64,000 nucleotides of DNA from Phyto melanocephala (Eukaryota > Arthropoda > Insecta > Diptera > Rhinophoridae): NCBI GenBank assembly GCA_941918925.1, contig OW799236.1:72878465-72942464 (forward strand). The letters are read 5' to 3'. Below are positions 59,020-64,000 of this stretch, one piece after another. Each line of letters opens with the position of its first letter. Position 1 is the first letter of the stretch. Both the position numbers and the translations under genes were made by a program. A model generated the notes under the pieces. It saw only the letters and a list, made by a program, of their open reading frames with translations, was not told the DNA's origin and searched no databases.

Positions 59020-61360
59020 GCAGATAGTGAAAAGAAAATCGTAAATTTTTTTAGAAAATTTTTGCGAAATTTAAAAAGAAAATATTTATTTATTGCAAAT
59101 ATTTTAAACTATATTTTGCAGAAAATTTTAAATAAATATTTTCTTTCACATAAAGATCTTTTAATAATTTATTTTTTGTTAAGTTTTTCATTGAAAAAAT
59201 TTTCAAATTTTTTCCATTTAGAATTTTACTTTTGTTGGACAAACTTTTATAGCATAAAATTGATAACAAAAAATATCCAGCCTGCTTTATAGTTATTTAT
59301 TATTACAGCTTATTTTTGTTATTTTTAAATCGTAGTTTATTCTAAAAATTTTTTAATATTTACCTTAAATAAATTTTCATAATTTTAATTTAGCTGTCAC
59401 TACTAATCAAAGTAGCAAGAACTTGTTTTTATATTTCAAAGTCAAATTGCTACTTTGGTAACTCACTCTTTTAGGAGCAAGATAATCGGACAGAAGCAAA
59501 AAAGTAATAAATTAATTCACTCAAATAGAATTTGAATTGGAAACTTTTTTTGAAAATTATTTTAATGAGGTGCATGATTTTTGTCAAACTTTTTTCTTTA
59601 CGATTCAAACATTTCACCTAAATGTTTACGATACCACTTGTCAAAACTAACATAATATCTTATGAATTACTGTATTCAAAACCAGAAAAATGTTTACTCT
59701 AAATTATAAAATCATAAAATTTGTGCTATAAAAGAACTACACAAAATTGGTCAGACGCAGGCGAATGTAGTCCCCTTAGTTCCTCGTTTTGTAGAATGTT
59801 CATGAGATTTGATTATATGTTATTAGCAAATTTAAACGCTTGTAATCCCTTAAACGAAAAGTCCTTTTATAATCATTAGCTGTGTTGCAAGAAATCGACT
59901 TGCTTATAATTATATAGAACTATACTTTCTAGTCAATTTACATATAATCGAAAAAATATGGTCCAATGACAGTTCAAAATGCAGTAGCTTGAGCATTAGA
60001 GCGTTTGATGGCTTATCGACGTACACATATTATGTAATTGTTTACTATACAAAAAACAAAACTTTACTTAAAGTGGCCATTATTTGCATCTTCTGGTGAT
60101 TTATTTAATTATGATATTGATATTGTATTTTGATCCACTTTATAAGTAGTTATAAAGGCAACATAATATTAGTTTAACAAAAATAATTGTTAAGCTTGTT
60201 TGAACAACTATTTATCAAGTTTGAGCATAGCTTTGCATTTTCATTGCAAGAGTATATTTTCTTTGAAGGCGTATAGTATATGACATACTCGAAATAATAG
60301 CAGTGATTTTTTAATTTAATTCAAATATTTTAATTTCTTTTAAGCTTTGCATTTTCCAAACTTACCCTTAAATACAATTTTTAATTGTAATAATTAAAGA
60401 AAAATCTGAAAAATCATTTATTTGCCGACACTAACCCAGTGGATGATTGGTGATTAAGTATTGGATGTAAATATCACCTATTTGACTAATGAACTCAAGC
60501 CTGAATAAAACTATAATATAAGTTTGAGATAAATATTTCGACAATAAAAATTAAATCTTATTAAAAAAAAATTGTAAAAACTTTAAAAAGATTTTTCCGC
60601 TCAATATTTAAAATTATTAGGATTTCGGTACTAAGTTCTTTAAAAAAAAAACGTCGAAGACTTTTTGTACTGCCCTCTGTTAATTGTATGTAAATATAAA
60701 TTCGATGTGCACTTTATTGAATAAAAGACAATCGATGAGATGAATGTGTTGTGGCAAACAGACATAATGACAGCATACATGACTACTCAACCTCTGTTTC
60801 ACATACAAGTCCAAAACATGCATTTATCTATATAATATCTGCAATTTAAAAGAAGATCACAGAAATTCCGTTTTTGTCAACATTTTCAATACTTATGATT
60901 GCTTTTCTCTTCCAGCTTTATTATATTTGTTGTTGTGTTGTTTTACAATTTGCATTTGATTGCATATTTTTACAAATATTTAATACTAATAACATATAAA
61001 TGAATGTTACAGCAAGAAAACTAAAAATATTTACTATTTTTACAAAAACCATACGTTCCAATGTCGTTTTCTACATAAATCAGAGATGGTTAGAAAGGGT
61101 AGGACAAGGGAATGAAATATTTTCTAATAAAGTTTTTGTATGAATTAAAAAACAATTATACGCCTCAGTATACATAAAGAAATGTATTTATGTACTTGTT
61201 TTGTAAAAAAAATAAATGTTTTTCAATTAATATCACAACATAGTAGAGTGTGTAATAAATTTGAATTTATAAATATTTATAATTTTTAAAAGAGAATTCC
61301 AGGGAAACTTGTTGTTTAAGTTTAAGCATAAAAATCAAATTGATTTATAGAATGCATAAT
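59020..61360. other. AT-rich non-coding stretch
   Basis: No gene or classified element recognised. The plus frame at 59062-59292 is AT-rich and motif-free. Confidence 0.45.
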
Positions 61361-61561
61361 GGGCATAAAAAGGGTGCCCCAATATGAGGGCAGGATTTTA
61401 ATTTGACACACTTCCCTGTCCCCATACAATGCACTTTGTGAATGCTCCACGCCCACTGGTTTTTTGTATTGATTTACTAAATAACATGCATATATACCAT
61501 AAAATATAATTTTGTTAAAAGATTAGATATATATTCCTGTTATTTTGGCTACTTTATTTTG

Positions 61562-61812
61562 TGACCTATATATGACTCATGGACGTAGCAATAAAAATTT
61601 TATCTTACTACGTTCAATGAGTCACATATGAACATCAATCATAGCGAAATAATTTGCATGACAAATGAGTTTTGGCGCGCTAATAATTAATTAACAGCTG
61701 ATAATTGTCAAATGCATATATTGGTGTGCGTATTAGTTGTATAAAGAAATGAGTCACATATGACTTATGAACTTGTTCCAATACCCTCTCGTAAGTCATA
61801 TATGACTCATTG
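61562..61812. repeat. Pair of related hairpins with TGACTCA cores
   Basis: Hairpin 1 pairs TATATGACTCATGGACGTAG (61569-61588) with CTACGTTCAATGAGTCACAT (61608-61627). Hairpin 2 pairs AATGAGTCACATATGACTTA (61748-61767) with TAAGTCATATATGACTCATT (61792-61811), one mismatch in 20. Each arm contains TGAGTCA/TGACTCA, the consensus AP-1 site, giving four sites in 250 bp. They may be ends of one MITE-like element or a regulatory cluster. Confidence 0.65.
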
Positions 61813-61814
61813 GA

Positions 61815-62410
61815 CAGAGAAGTTGTTAACAAGAGTTGTACTTACAGAATAGGAAAAAGTATTAAAATGAAGAATGTTTAATTATTGTAAAAATTTTAAT
61901 TGGAAATTTGCCTCATTTAAAAAAAATGTTTTCCTAAAAAAATTCCAGAAATCATGTAAAATTGGACAGGACTTTTAAGTAGGCCACATTCTTTTTATTT
62001 CACTTTCTGTTAAAATATTGTTGATATCTAAGTGAAAGGAAAAAAATATGAGTGTGTTAGTGAAAAAGTTTGAGTGTATTGCAAACTTAAACAATTTACT
62101 TTAAAATATAAATGCTTGGTTTCGCAATAATAGCTGAAGCTGATAGAGGAATATTATATTAATGAATATAGGATATCCTTTGTTTTTTTTTTTTTTGGAC
62201 ACCCTAACTTTTGCTAAAATTCGAATGAATATATGAATATTTCTACATATGTATGTATTCCTTTTTGTGAACATTAAATGACCATCACAAATAAATTGTA
62301 TATATACATCGTTCCACCGAATTGAATATCTTTTCGTACTATAAATATTTAAAAACCAATTTTAGAATTATTTGCAAACATATCAATATGAATATAAACT
62401 TAAAACATTT
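61815..62410. other. AT-rich non-coding stretch
   Basis: Nothing recognised. Confidence 0.4.
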
Positions 62411-62411
62411 T

Positions 62412-64000
62412 TATACCCGCCACCAAAAAAAATGGTGGGGGTATATTCATTTTGTCATTCCGTTTGTAACACATCGAAATATCCATTTTAGACCCCATAA
62501 AGTATATATATTCTGAATCAGGGTTTGATTTGATGACGATCTAGCTATGTCCATCCGTCTGTCCATCTGTCCGTCTGTTGAAAGCACGATAGAGGTCGCA
62601 CCGAAAACGCTAGGGGGCTCAAATTTTGCCAGAATCTTTCTTATAGACAAGGTTTGCTTGGTATTGAAAAATCGGAATATTAGGAAGAGAGTTATAGCTC
62701 GAAAAGCAAGAGTAGGTCGAAAAAACCGTGTCCTTCAAACATCGAATAAAATGGAATTGTGTCCAAACGCATTAACGTAAACTCATGAAACTTCACATAT
62801 ATACTTATCGAGTCAAAACAATATTTCTCCCTGTAAATTATCTGAATCTATGCATTAGGAGAGGAGTTATCGATCAAAATGTACGAAAATTTATACCGCA
62901 CAGTGTATTTTTCGGTATATTTTAAAACAAAAACGTCATAAAAGCAACAAAATTGGATGTACGACTCTGAAATTTTGCACAATTTGGTTTTTGGTGAGAT
63001 GCTTTTTCGTAACGGAAAATCAAAGTGCCACGCCTACTTTTACGCCCACCTCCCATATAACGTTTTACCCAAAATTCATATAATTTCTCTATTAATACAG
63101 ATTTTGGAATAATAAAGGACTATATTGAAACATCTAGGTTGTACTCATTAGCAAAAACAACTTTGACACGCCTACTATAACGCCCACTTTTCACGTTATC
63201 TACCGTTAATGAAATTTAAAAGCTCATAAAACCGCAAAAATTAGAGGTATGATGATAAAATTTGCTAGGTATATCCCTCTAGGCAATGTCATTACTGCGC
63301 CAGAAAATAAAGGTGCCACGCCCACTTTTACGCCCACCTCCCATATAACGTTTTGCCTAAAATTTATATAATTTCTCTATTAATAAAGATTTTGGAATAA
63401 CAAAGGGCTATATTGAAACACCTAAGTTGTACTCATTCGCAAAAATATCTTTGACACGCCTACTATAACGCCCACTTTATACGTTATCTACCGTTAATGA
63501 AATTTAAAAGCTCATAAAACCGCCAAAATTAGAGGTATGATGATCAAATTTGCTACGTATATCCATCTAATCAATGTTATTGTTATGCCAAAAAGTTTAG
63601 GTGACACGCCCACTTTAACGCCTACCTCCCATATAACGGTTTATCTTAAATTCATGTAATTTCTCTATTGACAAAGTGTTTGGAAAAATAAAGGACTATA
63701 TTGAAATATCTAAGTTGTATTTATTAGCAGAAACTTTATTAACACGCCTACTTTAAGTCCGACTTTCATTAAAAGGCTAAATTTACCAAAGCATTTTAGT
63801 AGCATATCGAAGTTATAAAGGGTGGTTAAATTTTAAGGACCGATGTTATATTTAAATAAAACACAAATTATTTAGGAAATTATTAGTATTTCTTTTTGTA
63901 AAGATAATATTTGTATGGTTCAATTATGTATATAACAAAATATCGGCCAAATGCCCCCCCCCATCCTTGGCGCCCCTCCTCTATCTGATGGTTCAAATTT
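62412..64000 (-). repeat. Family 1 dispersed repeat, copy E (runs off window)
   Basis: Starts TATACCCGCCACC-AAAAAAAA-TGGTGGGGG, then the CCGTCTGTCCATCTGTCCGT block and three tandem units marked by CCCACCTCCCATATAACGTT (about 63044, 63336) and ACCTCCCATATAACGG (about 63625). From 63818 it continues with the nested mariner TIR. Same orientation as copy A. The 5' end of the family lies beyond 64000. Frames at 62447-62780 are repeat translations. Confidence 0.85.
63818..64000 (-). mobile_element. Mariner deletion derivative nested in copy E (cut by window end)
   Basis: TIR AAGGGTGGTTAAATTTTAAG and ACAAAATATCGGCCAAATGC, the C-terminal coding end followed by a C run. The rest is outside the window. 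Confidence 0.7.

Noticed and set aside
1..64000. CRISPR arrays, bacterial operons, phage or viral genes
   Set aside because: Base composition, repeat types and transposon families are those of an insect genome. The only regular direct-repeat arrays are tandem units without unique spacers.

Overview
This 64-kb window is AT-rich, intergenic or intronic DNA of a fly (Diptera, probably a schizophoran or calyptrate fly). That placement is inferred from the transposon content: mariner-type transposase fossils, Jockey-type and RNase-H-bearing non-LTR retrotransposon fossils, a tRNA-derived SINE, Helitron-like elements, and a high-copy dispersed repeat carrying the TTCGGC-GCCGAA palindrome and TATACCC-CACC ends. 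I recognise no complete host protein-coding gene. Every reading frame that looks like a known protein is transposon-derived and broken, except one long Jockey reverse-transcriptase fragment that is open but 5'-truncated.

Layout. 1-3.7 kb: dispersed repeat, a SINE with target duplication, a reverse-transcriptase fossil and a Helitron-like element. 4.0-5.3 kb: a terminal-inverted-repeat (TIR) element. 7-9.4 kb: short repeat copies and a foldback element (8749-9420) with long arms built of 14-bp repeats and a perfect 9-bp target duplication. 9.6-11.3 kb: three coding fossils (an unclassified FDGRK-type protein, mariner, RNase H). 13-14.5 kb: CCCAGCAAAA-ended repeat and a 131-bp perfect foldback. 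16.1-18.1 kb: first large copy of the main dispersed family (family 1) with a mariner deletion derivative nested in it. 20.7-29.3 kb: mariner fossils on both strands, an RNase H fossil, and at 28.3-29.3 kb the most complete mariner transposase relic. 30.4-30.9 kb: candidate spliced host untranslated exon(s). 31.6-34.8 kb: family 1 copy followed by a family 2 copy. 37.9-40.6 and 44.5-46.9 kb: two near-identical family 1 copies in direct orientation. 47.1-47.8 kb: inverted-repeat element. 49.75-50.5 kb: Helitron-like element on the minus strand with a MITE in its 5' end; a longer sister MITE lies at 53.5 kb. 53.9-55.75 kb: Helitron-like element with about 117-bp internal repeats. 56.8-59.0 kb: TIR element split by a 5'-truncated Jockey insertion with its own target duplication and 27-nt poly(A). 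61.5-61.8 kb: two related hairpins with AP-1-type cores. 62.4-64 kb: a family 1 copy running off the window.

These are mostly dead or non-autonomous elements inserted into each other. The readable insertion order is the main biological content: mariner derivatives sit inside family 1, a Jockey element inside a TIR element, and a MITE inside a Helitron-like element.
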